NCBI RefSeq assembly: GCF_026162645.1
Contig: NZ_JAOTBE010000010.1
Coordinates: 16,947 to 80,946 of the forward strand
Source: Paracoccus rhizosphaerae
Lineage (GTDB): Bacteria > Pseudomonadota > Alphaproteobacteria > Rhodobacterales > Rhodobacteraceae
Length of the DNA: 64,000 nucleotides
Direction: 5' to 3'
Shown here: piece after piece, positions 1-7,728 of the stretch
Position numbering within the stretch: position 1 is the stretch's first letter
How the letters are laid out: each line of letters begins with the position of its first letter
Made by a program: the position numbers and the translations under genes
The notes under the pieces: generated by a model
The model's database searches: none
Seen by the model: only the letters and a program-made list of their open reading frames with translations
Told to the model about the DNA's origin: nothing

Positions 1-333
1 CAGCAGGATCACGGGCTCCATCACGCCTTGGTAATAGAACAGCCAGGACAGATAGTCGCCCCGGCCGGGTTCGCCGGGCAGGGGTGCCATCCGGGCCTTC
101 GGAAACATGTCGGTCAGATAGACGGTGGTGGCGCCGCGCTCTCGGATGCTGTCTTCGCCGTCGATCAGGAAGGGGACCTTCTTTTCGGGGTGCGGGTTGC
201 GCGCGTCCGGGCCGCCGGAACCGTCCTGCCAGCAAATCGTCACTTCGACGATATCCACATCAGCGTCCAGTTCGTCGATCGGGGCGACCATCAACGACGA
301 GCGGGAGTCCGGGGAATGAAACAACGTGGGCAT
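1..333 (-). CDS. Glutathione S-transferase family protein (3' part off the left edge)
   Basis: The 111 visible residues form the thioredoxin-like N-terminal half of a glutathione S-transferase, which conjugates glutathione to electrophiles or acts as a stress reductase. Visible family signs are the start MPTLFHSPDSRSS, the cis-Pro motif KVPFL near residue 53, an acidic stretch (DGEDSIRERGATTVYL) in place of the usual ES glutathione-binding motif, and a YLSWL..YY..G..EP helix after it. The C-terminal all-alpha domain lies outside the window. In-frame ATG codons also occur 18 and 21 bases upstream. None has a clear ribosome-binding site, so the start is uncertain. The gene is divergent from the marR-emr operon. 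The substrate cannot be told. Confidence 0.8.
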   Translation of the reverse strand, partial: MPTLFHSPDSRSSLMVAPIDELDADVDIVEVTICWQDGSGGPDARNPHPEKKVPFLIDGEDSIRERGATTVYLTDMFPKARMAPLPGEPGRGDYLSWLFYYQGVMEPVILL

Positions 334-492
334 GTTGTGGCATGGCGACATCATAGCAGATTTTTGCATGACAGGGGCGATAACAGACCGGTGACTTGCG
401 CTGGACGGGAATCTTCCTGACGCTTGCCGGCCACGCGCCCTTTGCATGGCGCCTATGCATCCGGGCGATCTTGATCGCTGCGGCTAGGTTAA

Positions 493-504
493 TTAGCTTG
501 CTAA
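493..504. promoter_or_regulatory. Candidate MarR operator (TTAGC-TT-GCTAA dyad)
   Basis: There is a perfect inverted repeat with 5-base arms and a 2-base spacer, set in an AT-rich stretch just before the marR start. Several MarR proteins bind short dyads of this size over their own promoter, so autoregulation of the marR-emrB-emrA operon is a natural inference. A poor -35-like TTGATC lies 17 bases upstream of the dyad, which would put the dyad over the -10 region. Confidence 0.5.
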
Positions 505-513
505 AGAATTTGA

Positions 514-954
514 ATGGGTGGTCCGATGGCGGGGCATGATGAGTTTCTGGACGTGCTGCTGCACCTGATGCGCGATCTGCGGCGCAGCTATGACAGGCAG
601 GCGCAGGCCGTCGGCCTGACGCTGTCGCGGGCGCGGGCGCTGACGATGCTGGCCCGCCACGAGGGCGCCACCCAGGCCGAGCTTGCCGCACTGCTGGACA
701 TCGAGCCGCCGACGCTGAAGCGCCAGATCGATGCCCTTGTGGCCGACGGCTTCGTCGAACGCCGCCCGCTAGAGGGCGACGCCCGCAAGTCGGCGCTGTT
801 CCTGACCGCGCGCGGCCACGACAACGCCATCGTGGAATTCACGCACCGACTGCGGCGCGAGCTGCTGGAGGATATTTCGGACGGCGACCTGCAGGCCGCC
901 GCCGCAGTGCTGGACCGGCTGGCGCGGAACGTCAGCCGGTTGGACCGGACATGA
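514..954 (+). CDS. MarR-family transcriptional regulator
   Basis: A 146-residue winged helix-turn-helix protein of normal MarR length. The recognition region runs from about residue 51 to 75 (ATQAELAALLDIEPPTLKRQ), followed by the wing with the conserved D-x-R (DARKSALFLTARG) and a C-terminal dimerisation helix. MarR proteins usually repress a neighbouring efflux pump and release DNA when they bind an aromatic ligand. The stop codon overlaps the start of the EmrB-type transporter (ATGA), so the regulator is co-transcribed with the pump it probably controls. A second ATG 12 bases in, preceded by GGTGGT, may be the true start. The ligand is unknown. Confidence 0.88.
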   Translation: MGGPMAGHDEFLDVLLHLMRDLRRSYDRQAQAVGLTLSRARALTMLARHEGATQAELAALLDIEPPTLKRQIDALVADGFVERRPLEGDARKSALFLTARGHDNAIVEFTHRLRRELLEDISDGDLQAAAAVLDRLARNVSRLDRT

Positions 955-2555
955 GCGCGCCAGCCGCCCCGGCCCCGCTGCCGCCGCTTCCCCCGTTGCA
1001 GGCGGCCGCCTACATGCTGGCGGCGGCGGTCATCGGGATGTCGCAGGGCCTGCAGCAGGGGCTCGTCTCGACCAACCTGCCGCAGATCGCAGGGGATCTG
1101 AGCGTCACGACCACCTCGGCCGCCTGGCTTCTGGCAGCCTACACCATCCCGCGCGCCGCGCTGCCCGTCATGCTGATCAAGATCCGCACGCAGTTCGGGC
1201 TGCGCCGCTTTGCTGAACTGGGGATCGTCGTCTATGCGCTGGTGGCCTTTGCATCGATCTGGGCCAAGGATTTCCGTTCGGCCCTGGTCCTGCAGGGGCT
1301 GTCGGGGATGGCCGCCGCGCCGCTGTCGACGCTGGCGTTCCTCTACATGCTTGAGCCGCTGTCGCCGCAGTGGAAGATGCGGCTGGGGCTGCCGATGACG
1401 ATGGTGGTCCTAATGTCCGGGCCGTCTGTCGCGCGTGTCGCCGCGCCGGCGCTGCTGGGCGACGGGGGGCTGATCTGGGTCCACCTGACCGGGCTGGGGA
1501 TGGCGCTGGTGTCGCTGATGCTGGTCTTCTGGTTGCCGCTGCGCCCGATCCCGCGGCAGAAGGTGATCCAGGCGACGGACTTCGTCAGCTTCCTGCTGAT
1601 CGCCTTCGGCTTCGGCGGCATGATCATCGCCTTCATCATGGGGCCGATCTACAACTGGACGGATGCCGCCTGGATCGGCTGGTTGCTGGCGGCCTCGGCC
1701 GGGGCGCTGACGCTGGCCGTCATGGTCGAGCTGAACCGGACCGCCCCGCTGTTGGACATCCGCTGGCTGGCCAGCCCGGCGATCCTGCACCTGACCGCGA
1801 CACTGTTCCTGTTCCGGCTGATCCTGTCGGAACAGGCGGCGGGCGCGCCGCGCATGTTCCAGGTGCTGGGCGTCGCCCCGCAGCAGATGACGGGCCTCTT
1901 CGCGGTCATCGCCCTGGCCAGCCTGCTGGGCGGGCTAGCCTGCGTGGCCTGGATCAAGCCGGCACGCGTCCCGGCCTTTCACCTAGCCGCGCTGCTGCTG
2001 ATCGCTGTGGGTGCGCTGATGGATGCAGGGTCCAGCATCGACACCCGGCCCGAGCAGCTGATCGTCAGCCAGGCGCTGATCGGTTTCGCGGGCATGCTGT
2101 TCATGCCCCCCGCCATGATGGCCGGGCTGATGGCGGCGCTAGCCAAGGGGCCGCAATATCTGCTGTCCTTCGTCATCGTCTTCATCTCGACCCAGAGCAT
2201 CGGCGCCGTCCTGGGGTCAGCGCTCTTTACGACCTTCACCACCCACCGCGAGGCGCTGCACCTGCAGATCCTGACCGAGCAGCTGACCCCGACCGACCCG
2301 ATGACGGTCCAGGCGCTGGCTGCCCGCGCGGCGGCGACGGCCGCCCAGCTTCCCGACGCCGCCCTGCGCCGCGCCGAGGCCGCGTCGCAGCTGATTGGCC
2401 GGGCGACGGCGCAGGCCTGGGTCGATGCCTATGGCGACGCCTATGCACTGACCGCGATTGCGGCGCTGATCGCCGCCGCCGCGCTGCTGCTGCACCTGCT
2501 GCGCAACTTCCTGGCCCGACCGGCCCCCACCACCAAGCTTGAGACAACGCCATGA
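951..2555 (+). CDS. MFS multidrug exporter, DHA2 (EmrB/QacA) type
   Basis: This 534-residue inner-membrane protein has the length and hydrophobic pattern of the 14-helix DHA2 group of proton-driven drug exporters. The N-terminal half carries the helix-1/motif-A region around LVSTNLPQIAGDLSVTTTSA, where substrate and proton coupling occur. A long loop near residues 440-490, rich in Ala and Arg (including LTPTDPMTVQALAARA), precedes the last helix. It overlaps the upstream marR and the downstream HlyD-type adaptor by four bases each, so all three are translationally coupled. With the adaptor it should form a tripartite pump. No TolC-like outer-membrane channel is encoded nearby. Substrate unknown; drugs, fatty acids or phenolics are all possible. 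Confidence 0.9.
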   Translation: MSAPAAPAPLPPLPPLQAAAYMLAAAVIGMSQGLQQGLVSTNLPQIAGDLSVTTTSAAWLLAAYTIPRAALPVMLIKIRTQFGLRRFAELGIVVYALVAFASIWAKDFRSALVLQGLSGMAAAPLSTLAFLYMLEPLSPQWKMRLGLPMTMVVLMSGPSVARVAAPALLGDGGLIWVHLTGLGMALVSLMLVFWLPLRPIPRQKVIQATDFVSFLLIAFGFGGMIIAFIMGPIYNWTDAAWIGWLLAASAGALTLAVMVELNRTAPLLDIRWLASPAILHLTATLFLFRLILSEQAAGAPRMFQVLGVAPQQMTGLFAVIALASLLGGLACVAWIKPARVPAFHLAALLLIAVGALMDAGSSIDTRPEQLIVSQALIGFAGMLFMPPAMMAGLMAALAKGPQYLLSFVIVFISTQSIGAVLGSALFTTFTTHREALHLQILTEQLTPTDPMTVQALAARAAATAAQLPDAALRRAEAASQLIGRATAQAWVDAYGDAYALTAIAALIAAAALLLHLLRNFLARPAPTTKLETTP

Positions 2556-3616
2556 GGAAAGAAAACCTGCTGCCGACCGCCATCGCGCTCGTCCTTGGCC
2601 TGGCCGGCGTCCTGCTATTGCTGTTCGCCTGGCACCTGCCACCCTTCGCTCCGGCCGCGCCGGTGACCGAGAACGCCTACCTGCGCGGCAAGGTGACCCA
2701 GATTGCGCCTCAGGTGTCGGGATATGTGTCCGCGGTCGAGGTGCAGGACTTCCAGGTCGTGCACGAGGGCGACGTCATTGCTCGGATCGACGACCGCATC
2801 CCCCGGCAGAAGCTGGCGCAGGCCGAGGCGCAGCTGCAGGCCGCCCTCGCTGCGCTGGAGGTGGCCCAGCAGGGCGTCCTGTCGGCCGAGGCCGTGGCGC
2901 GGGCCGACCAGGCGGCGCTTGATGCGGCCGCCTCGGCGTTCGAGACCGCTCAGTCCGAGGCTGCACGGTCCGGCCAGCTGCTGGACCGGGGCGTCACCTC
3001 GCAATCGGCGACCGACCAGGCGCGGCTTGCGCTGCAGCAGGCCGAGGCCGCACAGACCCAGGCCGGCGCCCAGCTGGACGTCCAGCAAGAGGCCATCCGG
3101 TCGGCCCGCGTGGCGCTGGATGCCCGCCGCGCCGACATTGCCAGCGCCGAGGCCGCGGTCGAGCTGGCGCGCATCGACCTCGACAACACCCTGATCCATG
3201 CGCCGGGCGACGGCCAGCTGGGGCAGGTCTCGGTGCATGTCGGCCAATACGTCACTCCGGGCACAGCGCTTGTGTCGCATCTCGGTACCGGCCTGTGGGT
3301 GATCGCCAACTTCCGCGAGACCAACGTGACGGGCCTGCAGATGGGCGAGCCTGTGACCTTTACCGTGGACGCGCTGCAGGACCGCGGCTTCGACGGCCAT
3401 GTCGAGGCGTTCTCTCCGGCGACGGCGTCCGAGTTCAGCCTGCTGGCCGGTGCCAATACCAGCGGCAACTTCACCAAGATCGCGCAGCGCCTGCCGGTGC
3501 GGATCTCGATCGACGAGGATCAGGAAGGAACGGACCAGCTGCGGCCCGGCATGTCCGTCGTCGTCAGGGCCGCAGGCTTGGACGTGGCTCAGGCGGCCAG
3601 CAGCAGCACCCCATAG
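2552..3616 (+). CDS. HlyD/EmrA-family membrane fusion (periplasmic adaptor) protein
   Basis: A 354-residue adaptor with one N-terminal membrane anchor (residues about 8-28), a biotinyl-lipoyl-like half (VTQIAPQVSGYVSAVEV), a long Ala/Gln-rich coiled-coil hairpin (about residues 85-205) and the return lipoyl/beta-barrel part (LDNTLIHAPGDGQLGQVSVHVGQ). It should bridge the inner-membrane exporter encoded just upstream to an outer-membrane channel. The start overlaps the exporter stop (ATGA). Its last 28 bases overlap, tail to tail, the ZIP-like gene on the other strand. Confidence 0.9.
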   Translation: MRKENLLPTAIALVLGLAGVLLLLFAWHLPPFAPAAPVTENAYLRGKVTQIAPQVSGYVSAVEVQDFQVVHEGDVIARIDDRIPRQKLAQAEAQLQAALAALEVAQQGVLSAEAVARADQAALDAAASAFETAQSEAARSGQLLDRGVTSQSATDQARLALQQAEAAQTQAGAQLDVQQEAIRSARVALDARRADIASAEAAVELARIDLDNTLIHAPGDGQLGQVSVHVGQYVTPGTALVSHLGTGLWVIANFRETNVTGLQMGEPVTFTVDALQDRGFDGHVEAFSPATASEFSLLAGANTSGNFTKIAQRLPVRISIDEDQEGTDQLRPGMSVVVRAAGLDVAQAASSSTP

Positions 3617-4320
3617 GCCGCCGCCGCGCCGACGAAGGGCCAGAGGCGGCTTTCCCGCTCTTCCGGCAGCTCTTCCTTGAGGACGTTGAGAACGACACCG
3701 CCCGCGATGAAGGCGAACAGCATCGCGACCCAGGTTTCGGGTACGTCCAAGACCCGGCCCAGCACCCATCCGGCCAGCACCGCCCCGGCGATGATCCAGC
3801 GCGCGATGCGGTCATAGCGGATCTGGTGATCCTGACGCAGGCCGAAGTCGTTGGTGACGAAATGCAGCGCCATCGCGATGCCATAGATGGTCAGGGACTG
3901 CAGCCCCGGCTCTTCCCGATGCAGCAGAAGATAACCGATGATGAGGTTATAGACCGCGAACGAGCCGATATGCAGCCAGAATGCCCCGGCTTGGGGCATC
4001 CCGCCCCGTCCCGCGGCCGCCATCTGCTTGCGGGACACCCGGATGGCCCGTTCCAGCCCATAGAAGACCACAAGCCCCGCCAGCGAAAGCGAATAGACCA
4101 ATGCCTCGGCCGTGGCGTCGGTGGTGTTCAGCGCCTCTGCGAAGGTTTGCTGGTGGGTCGCAAGCTCTGGCAGGACATGAAGGAAGATATAGGCGACGGC
4201 CACGCCTCCGGCGGCTGACAGCCAGCGGCTGCGCGGTGCCTGGTCCAGGAACCGCATCCAGCCGATGCCCAGGTGCACCAGTGCGAACAGGCAGGCGAAC
4301 AGAAGACTTGCAGGGATCAT
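3589..4320 (-). CDS. ZIP-like integral membrane protein, possible metal transporter
   Basis: A 243-residue protein with about seven hydrophobic segments. It resembles small ZIP-family divalent-metal transporters in topology, with His residues in helices (VAYIFLHVLPELA, FWLHIGSFAVYNLIIGYLL, MALHFVTNDFGLRQDHQIR) and a helix ending in an acidic ELPEERES motif. The His/Glu/Asp spots inside helices suggest metal binding, but the exact ZIP signature is weak, so transport is inferred. It starts 19 bases after the stop of a 28-residue membrane peptide on the same strand, so the two may be co-transcribed. The ribosome-binding site is poor, which fits translational coupling. Confidence 0.6.
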   Translation of the reverse strand: MIPASLLFACLFALVHLGIGWMRFLDQAPRSRWLSAAGGVAVAYIFLHVLPELATHQQTFAEALNTTDATAEALVYSLSLAGLVVFYGLERAIRVSRKQMAAAGRGGMPQAGAFWLHIGSFAVYNLIIGYLLLHREEPGLQSLTIYGIAMALHFVTNDFGLRQDHQIRYDRIARWIIAGAVLAGWVLGRVLDVPETWVAMLFAFIAGGVVLNVLKEELPEERESRLWPFVGAAAAYGVLLLAA

Positions 4321-4339
4321 CTGGCCGTCAAGTGACGCT

Positions 4340-4426
4340 TTAGAAGATCAGCGCCAGCAGGCCGATGACGACCAGCAGGCCGATGATGAAGATGATTCCG
4401 ACGGCGCCACCAAGAAATTTCAGCAT
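4340..4426 (-). CDS. 28-residue single-helix membrane peptide (hypothetical)
   Basis: A very short reading frame of 28 codons plus stop. It is supported by an excellent ribosome-binding site (AAAGGAG, 7 bases before the ATG). The product starts MLKFLGGAVGII and is almost entirely Ile/Leu/Val/Gly, long enough for one transmembrane helix and nothing more. Its stop lies 19 bases before the ZIP-like gene on the same strand. It could be a small regulatory subunit of a membrane complex, a leader peptide for the ZIP-like gene, or a stress-type micro-protein. I do not recognise a named family. Confidence 0.6.
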   Translation of the reverse strand: MLKFLGGAVGIIFIIGLLVVIGLLALIF

Positions 4427-4778
4427 CGAATGCTCCTTTGATCCAGCTTCCAGCCCAACACCCGGCTGGCATGACGGTTCCGGCTGCAAAGTCGCACCGG
4501 CCGATCCGGCAGCCTTCTGCTGCACTGCGGCGATAGCGCGCAGCGCTGCAGCCTGACGCGGCATCTGGCCTGCAAGACGCCCGCAACCGCTGCATGGGAC
4601 AGGGGAAAATCGCAGACGTGTCGCCGCCCTGCGACGACGCGGCGCTTGTCTTCGGGGGATGCTGCTGCCTAACTTGTGGCCACGAGGGAGATGTCCGGGT
4701 CGTCGCGCCGTCAGGTTGCGGCGGCTCTGCCAGAACCGGCCGCGACCGACAGGCGCGGCCTGCCGTGAAAGGTCCGAG
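4427..4778. other. Intergenic region between the membrane peptide and cioA
   Basis: A 352-base divergent intergenic stretch that must hold promoters for both directions. A weak -35/-10-like pair (TTGTCT, 17 bases, CTAACT) lies about 100 bases before cioA. I see no FNR (TTGAT-N4-ATCAA) dyad, no convincing small gene and no repeat. Reading frames through it in either direction lack family resemblance. Confidence 0.4.
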
Positions 4779-6224
4779 ATGTTCGATACCGCCGATGCCG
4801 TCCTGCTGGCCCGCATCCAGTTCGCCTTCACCGTCAGCTTCCACTTCCTGTTCCCGGCCTTCACGATCGGGCTTGCCAGCTTTCTGGCCGTGCTGAACGG
4901 GCTGTGGTTGTGGACGAAGGACAGCAAGTACCTGGACCTGTTCCGCTATTGGGTGAAGATATTCGCCCTGGCCTTCGCCATGGGCGTCGTGTCCGGCATC
5001 GTCATGTCCTATCAGTTCGGCACCAACTGGTCGGTCTTTTCGGACCGGGCGGGGCCGGTGATCGGCGCGCCCATGGCCTATGAGGTGCTCTCGGCCTTCT
5101 TCCTCGAGGCCGGGTTCCTGGGCATCATGCTGTTCGGCCGCGACCGCGTGGGGCCGGCGCTGCACATGGTCGCCTGCGTGGCGGTGGCGCTCGGCACCGC
5201 CTTCTCGGCCTTCTGGATCCTCAGCGTGAACAGCTGGATGCACACGCCTGCCGGGTTCGAGATCGACGCCGAGACGGGCCAGTTCCTGCCCACCGATTTC
5301 TGGCAGGTCATCTTCAACCCATCCTTCCCGTACCGGCTGATGCACACGGTGACCGCGGCCTATCTGACCACGGCCTTCATCGTCGGCGGTGTCGCGGCCC
5401 TGCACCTGCTGCGGCACCGCCACCGCCGCGACCGGGTCAGCCCGGCCACGCGGACGATGTTCTCGATGGCCATGTGGATGGCCACGATCTTCGCCCCGGT
5501 GCAGATCTTCCTGGGCGACCTGCACGGGCTGAACACGCTGGAGCATCAGCCCGCCAAGGTCATGGCGATGGAGGGGCATTTCGAAAGCCACCCGGACGGC
5601 GCGCCGCTTTACCTGTTCGGGCTGCCGAACCAGGACGAACAGCGGCTGGATTACGCCGTGGGCATCCCCAAGCTGTCGTCGCTGATCCTCAAGCACGACC
5701 TGAACGCGCCGCTGGCCGGTCTGGACACCATCCCGCGCGAGGATCAGCCCCCCGTCGCCGTCGTCTTCTGGTCGTTCCGCATCATGGTGGCCCTGGGCTT
5801 TGCGATGCTGGGCATCGGGGCCTGGTCGCTCTGGGCGCGGGTGCGGGGGCGGCTGGATGACAGCCCGATGCTGCACCGCGCGGCGCTGGTCATGGCGCCT
5901 TCCGGGCTGATCGCCGTCCTGGCCGGCTGGATCACGACCGAGGTCGGCCGCCAGCCCTTCACCGTCTATGGCTTCCTGCGCACGGCCGACAGCGCCGCGC
6001 CGCTGGATGCGGCGGCGGTGGGCAGCAGCCTTGTCGCCTTCATCATCGTTTATTTCGCCGTCTTCGGCGCGGGCACCTACTATATCCTGCGGCTGATGAA
6101 CCGCGCGCCGTCCAGCGCCGAACCCCGGCTGAAGGACGTGACCGACAGCCCGATCCGCACGGCCGGCATCACTCCCGCCCCGCAGCAGGCCGCTCGTCAC
6201 CGCAACGCCCATCCCGGAGAATGA
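4779..6224 (+). CDS. cioA: Cytochrome bd-type quinol oxidase subunit I, CIO type
   Basis: A 481-residue haem-bearing subunit of a bd-type terminal oxidase. It oxidises quinol and reduces oxygen to water without pumping protons. Likely haem ligands are the early His in SFHFLFPAFTIG, the His in YRLMHTVTAAYL, and the Met in SFRIMVALG. The Q-loop is short, which marks the cyanide-insensitive (CioA) branch. The conserved GRQPW motif reads GRQPF here. The start was placed at an ATG preceded by AAAGG, where family homology (MFDTADAVLLARIQFAFT) begins. In-frame starts further upstream add about 40 Arg-rich residues without homology. It is coupled to cioB by an ATGA overlap. Confidence 0.95.
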   Translation: MFDTADAVLLARIQFAFTVSFHFLFPAFTIGLASFLAVLNGLWLWTKDSKYLDLFRYWVKIFALAFAMGVVSGIVMSYQFGTNWSVFSDRAGPVIGAPMAYEVLSAFFLEAGFLGIMLFGRDRVGPALHMVACVAVALGTAFSAFWILSVNSWMHTPAGFEIDAETGQFLPTDFWQVIFNPSFPYRLMHTVTAAYLTTAFIVGGVAALHLLRHRHRRDRVSPATRTMFSMAMWMATIFAPVQIFLGDLHGLNTLEHQPAKVMAMEGHFESHPDGAPLYLFGLPNQDEQRLDYAVGIPKLSSLILKHDLNAPLAGLDTIPREDQPPVAVVFWSFRIMVALGFAMLGIGAWSLWARVRGRLDDSPMLHRAALVMAPSGLIAVLAGWITTEVGRQPFTVYGFLRTADSAAPLDAAAVGSSLVAFIIVYFAVFGAGTYYILRLMNRAPSSAEPRLKDVTDSPIRTAGITPAPQQAARHRNAHPGE

Positions 6225-7258
6225 CCATGCCCCTCACCGAAGGCATCTCCTTCGACCTGACCGTGATCTGGGCCTTCCTGATCGCCTTTGCCGTGCTGGT
6301 CTATGTGATCCTGGACGGATTCGACCTGGGACTGGGCATGCTGTTCGCGGCCGAGCCCGAGACCGAGGACCGCGACGTCATGATGAACTCGGTCGCGCCG
6401 GTCTGGGACGGGAACGAAACCTGGCTGGTCCTGGGCGGTGGGGGCCTGTTCGCGGCCTTTCCGCTTGCCTATTCGCTGATCCTGCCCGCGCTTTATGCGC
6501 CGATCATCGCTATGCTGCTGGCGCTGATCTTCCGCGGCGTCGCGTTCGAGTTCCGCTGGCGCACGACCCGCTGGCGCCCTGTCTGGGACCTGGCCTTCAT
6601 CGGCGGGTCAGCCTTGGCGGCGCTGTCGCAGGGGATCGCGCTTGGCGGCCTGCTGCAGGGCATCGTCATCGACGAGGTCCGGCGCGCTTATTCGGGCGGA
6701 TGGTGGGACTGGCTGACGCCCTTCACGCTGCTGGTCGGTGTGGCCGTGATGGTCGGCTACATGCTGCTGGGGGCGACTTGGCTGGTGATGAAGACCAGCG
6801 GGCCTCTGCAGGACCGGATGCGGACGCGGGCTTGGATTCTGGGATTAGCGACCGTGGGCTTCATCGGCGCGGTCAGCCTGTGGACGCCTTTCCTGCAGGA
6901 CGGCTATTACAGCCGCTGGTTCGGCGGAATCCGGATCGTGCTGGCGGCAGGCGTCGCAGCGGCGGTGCTGGCCCTGGCCTTCGGGATGTTCCGTACTCTG
7001 CGCGTCAAGCACCACGACTACTGGCCGTTCATCTTCGCGTTGGGGATGTTCGTGCTGTCCTTTGTGGGGCTGGGGATCTCCATGTTCCCCTATATCGTGC
7101 CCACACAGATCACCATCTGGGAAGCCGCCGCCCCCGAGGCCAGCCAGATCTTCATGCTGATCGGCGCGGCCGTGCTGATCCCGATCATCCTGATCTATAC
7201 GGCTTATTCCTATTGGGTGTTCCGGGGGAAAGTCGATCCGTCAGAGGGTTATCACTGA
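6221..7258 (+). CDS. cioB: Cytochrome bd-type quinol oxidase subunit II
   Basis: The 345-residue CydB/CioB partner has about eight to nine transmembrane helices. The family N-terminus (DLTVIWAFLIAFAVLVYVIL, then DGFDLGLGMLF) and the conserved VWDGNETWLVLGGGGLFAAFP are present. It forms the heterodimer with CioA and helps assemble the haem site. It overlaps cioA by four bases, and its stop overlaps the start of a 34-residue DUF2474 gene (TGATG), so all three are translated as a unit. A second in-frame ATG six bases in could be the start. Confidence 0.95.
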   Translation: MTMPLTEGISFDLTVIWAFLIAFAVLVYVILDGFDLGLGMLFAAEPETEDRDVMMNSVAPVWDGNETWLVLGGGGLFAAFPLAYSLILPALYAPIIAMLLALIFRGVAFEFRWRTTRWRPVWDLAFIGGSALAALSQGIALGGLLQGIVIDEVRRAYSGGWWDWLTPFTLLVGVAVMVGYMLLGATWLVMKTSGPLQDRMRTRAWILGLATVGFIGAVSLWTPFLQDGYYSRWFGGIRIVLAAGVAAAVLALAFGMFRTLRVKHHDYWPFIFALGMFVLSFVGLGISMFPYIVPTQITIWEAAAPEASQIFMLIGAAVLIPIILIYTAYSYWVFRGKVDPSEGYH

Positions 7259-7728
7259 TGCGGCAGCGGCTGGCCAGGCTGGGCTGGTTCGTGGGCATCT
7301 GGCTGGCCAGTGTCGCCGTCATCGGCACGGTGGCCTGGCTGATCCGGCTGTGGATCGTCTGACCCGCCGTCGCAGCCGGCGGCGGCCCACAGGCGCAACG
7401 GGCCGCGATCTTCCGGCAGATCGTGGCAGGTGCCGTCGGCACAAAGCCGCCAGGCCCCTCCGGTCGCCCCGGACGCGCCCAGCAGCACCTGGTGCTGTGG
7501 CGGCACCTGTGGGGTGAACCACCAGGCGCCGTCGCGGAAGGTGGCGTCGGGCGGCGGCTCCATCCCCGCGCCGGACCCTTTCAGGCGAGCCTCGACCGGG
7601 GCGAGGCCATCTGGGCCCACCTGCCAGCGTTCCCACCACCGGACCCGCTCGACCGAGTGGGTCCAGTCCAGCGTGAAGCCCGTGGCCGCCAGCGACAGGA
7701 CCGTCGCCCCCGCCGCCACGCAGAGCAT
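7252..7728 (-). CDS. DUF1850 protein of the TRAP-TAXI locus, with an unusual C-terminal extension
   Basis: A 158-residue protein with an N-terminal signal/anchor (MLCVAAGATVLSLAATG) and the DUF1850 core: FTLDWTHSVERVRWWERWQV, then a W-F-T-P motif (GAWWFTPQVPP). DUF1850 genes are regular neighbours of fused TRAP permeases and may act as periplasmic accessories. The start overlaps the permease stop (TGATG), so the two are coupled. Family members usually stop soon after the RL motif seen here as GPLRLWAAAG. This one continues for about 40 Asp/Pro/Gln/Gly-rich residues that are simply the antisense of the DUF2474 gene, suggesting loss of the original stop. Confidence 0.75.
   Translation of the reverse strand: MLCVAAGATVLSLAATGFTLDWTHSVERVRWWERWQVGPDGLAPVEARLKGSGAGMEPPPDATFRDGAWWFTPQVPPQHQVLLGASGATGGAWRLCADGTCHDLPEDRGPLRLWAAAGCDGGSDDPQPDQPGHRADDGDTGQPDAHEPAQPGQPLPHQ
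7258..7362 (+). CDS. DUF2474 single-helix mini-subunit of CIO/bd oxidase
   Basis: A 34-residue peptide (MRQRLARLGWFVGIWLASVA, then IGTVAWLIRLWIV) with a basic N-terminus and one transmembrane helix. It matches the DUF2474 pattern, a family found immediately after cioB in many proteobacteria. By analogy with CydX of E. coli it probably stabilises the oxidase. The role in CIO is an inference. The start overlaps the cioB stop in TGATG. The whole gene lies antisense to the 3' end of the DUF1850 gene on the other strand, which is unusual. Confidence 0.82.
   Translation: MRQRLARLGWFVGIWLASVAVIGTVAWLIRLWIV

Noticed and set aside
4317..6212. Long minus-strand open frame opposite cioA
   Set aside because: Composition is Arg/Gly/His-rich and it mirrors a clear oxidase gene. 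No ribosome-binding site or homology.
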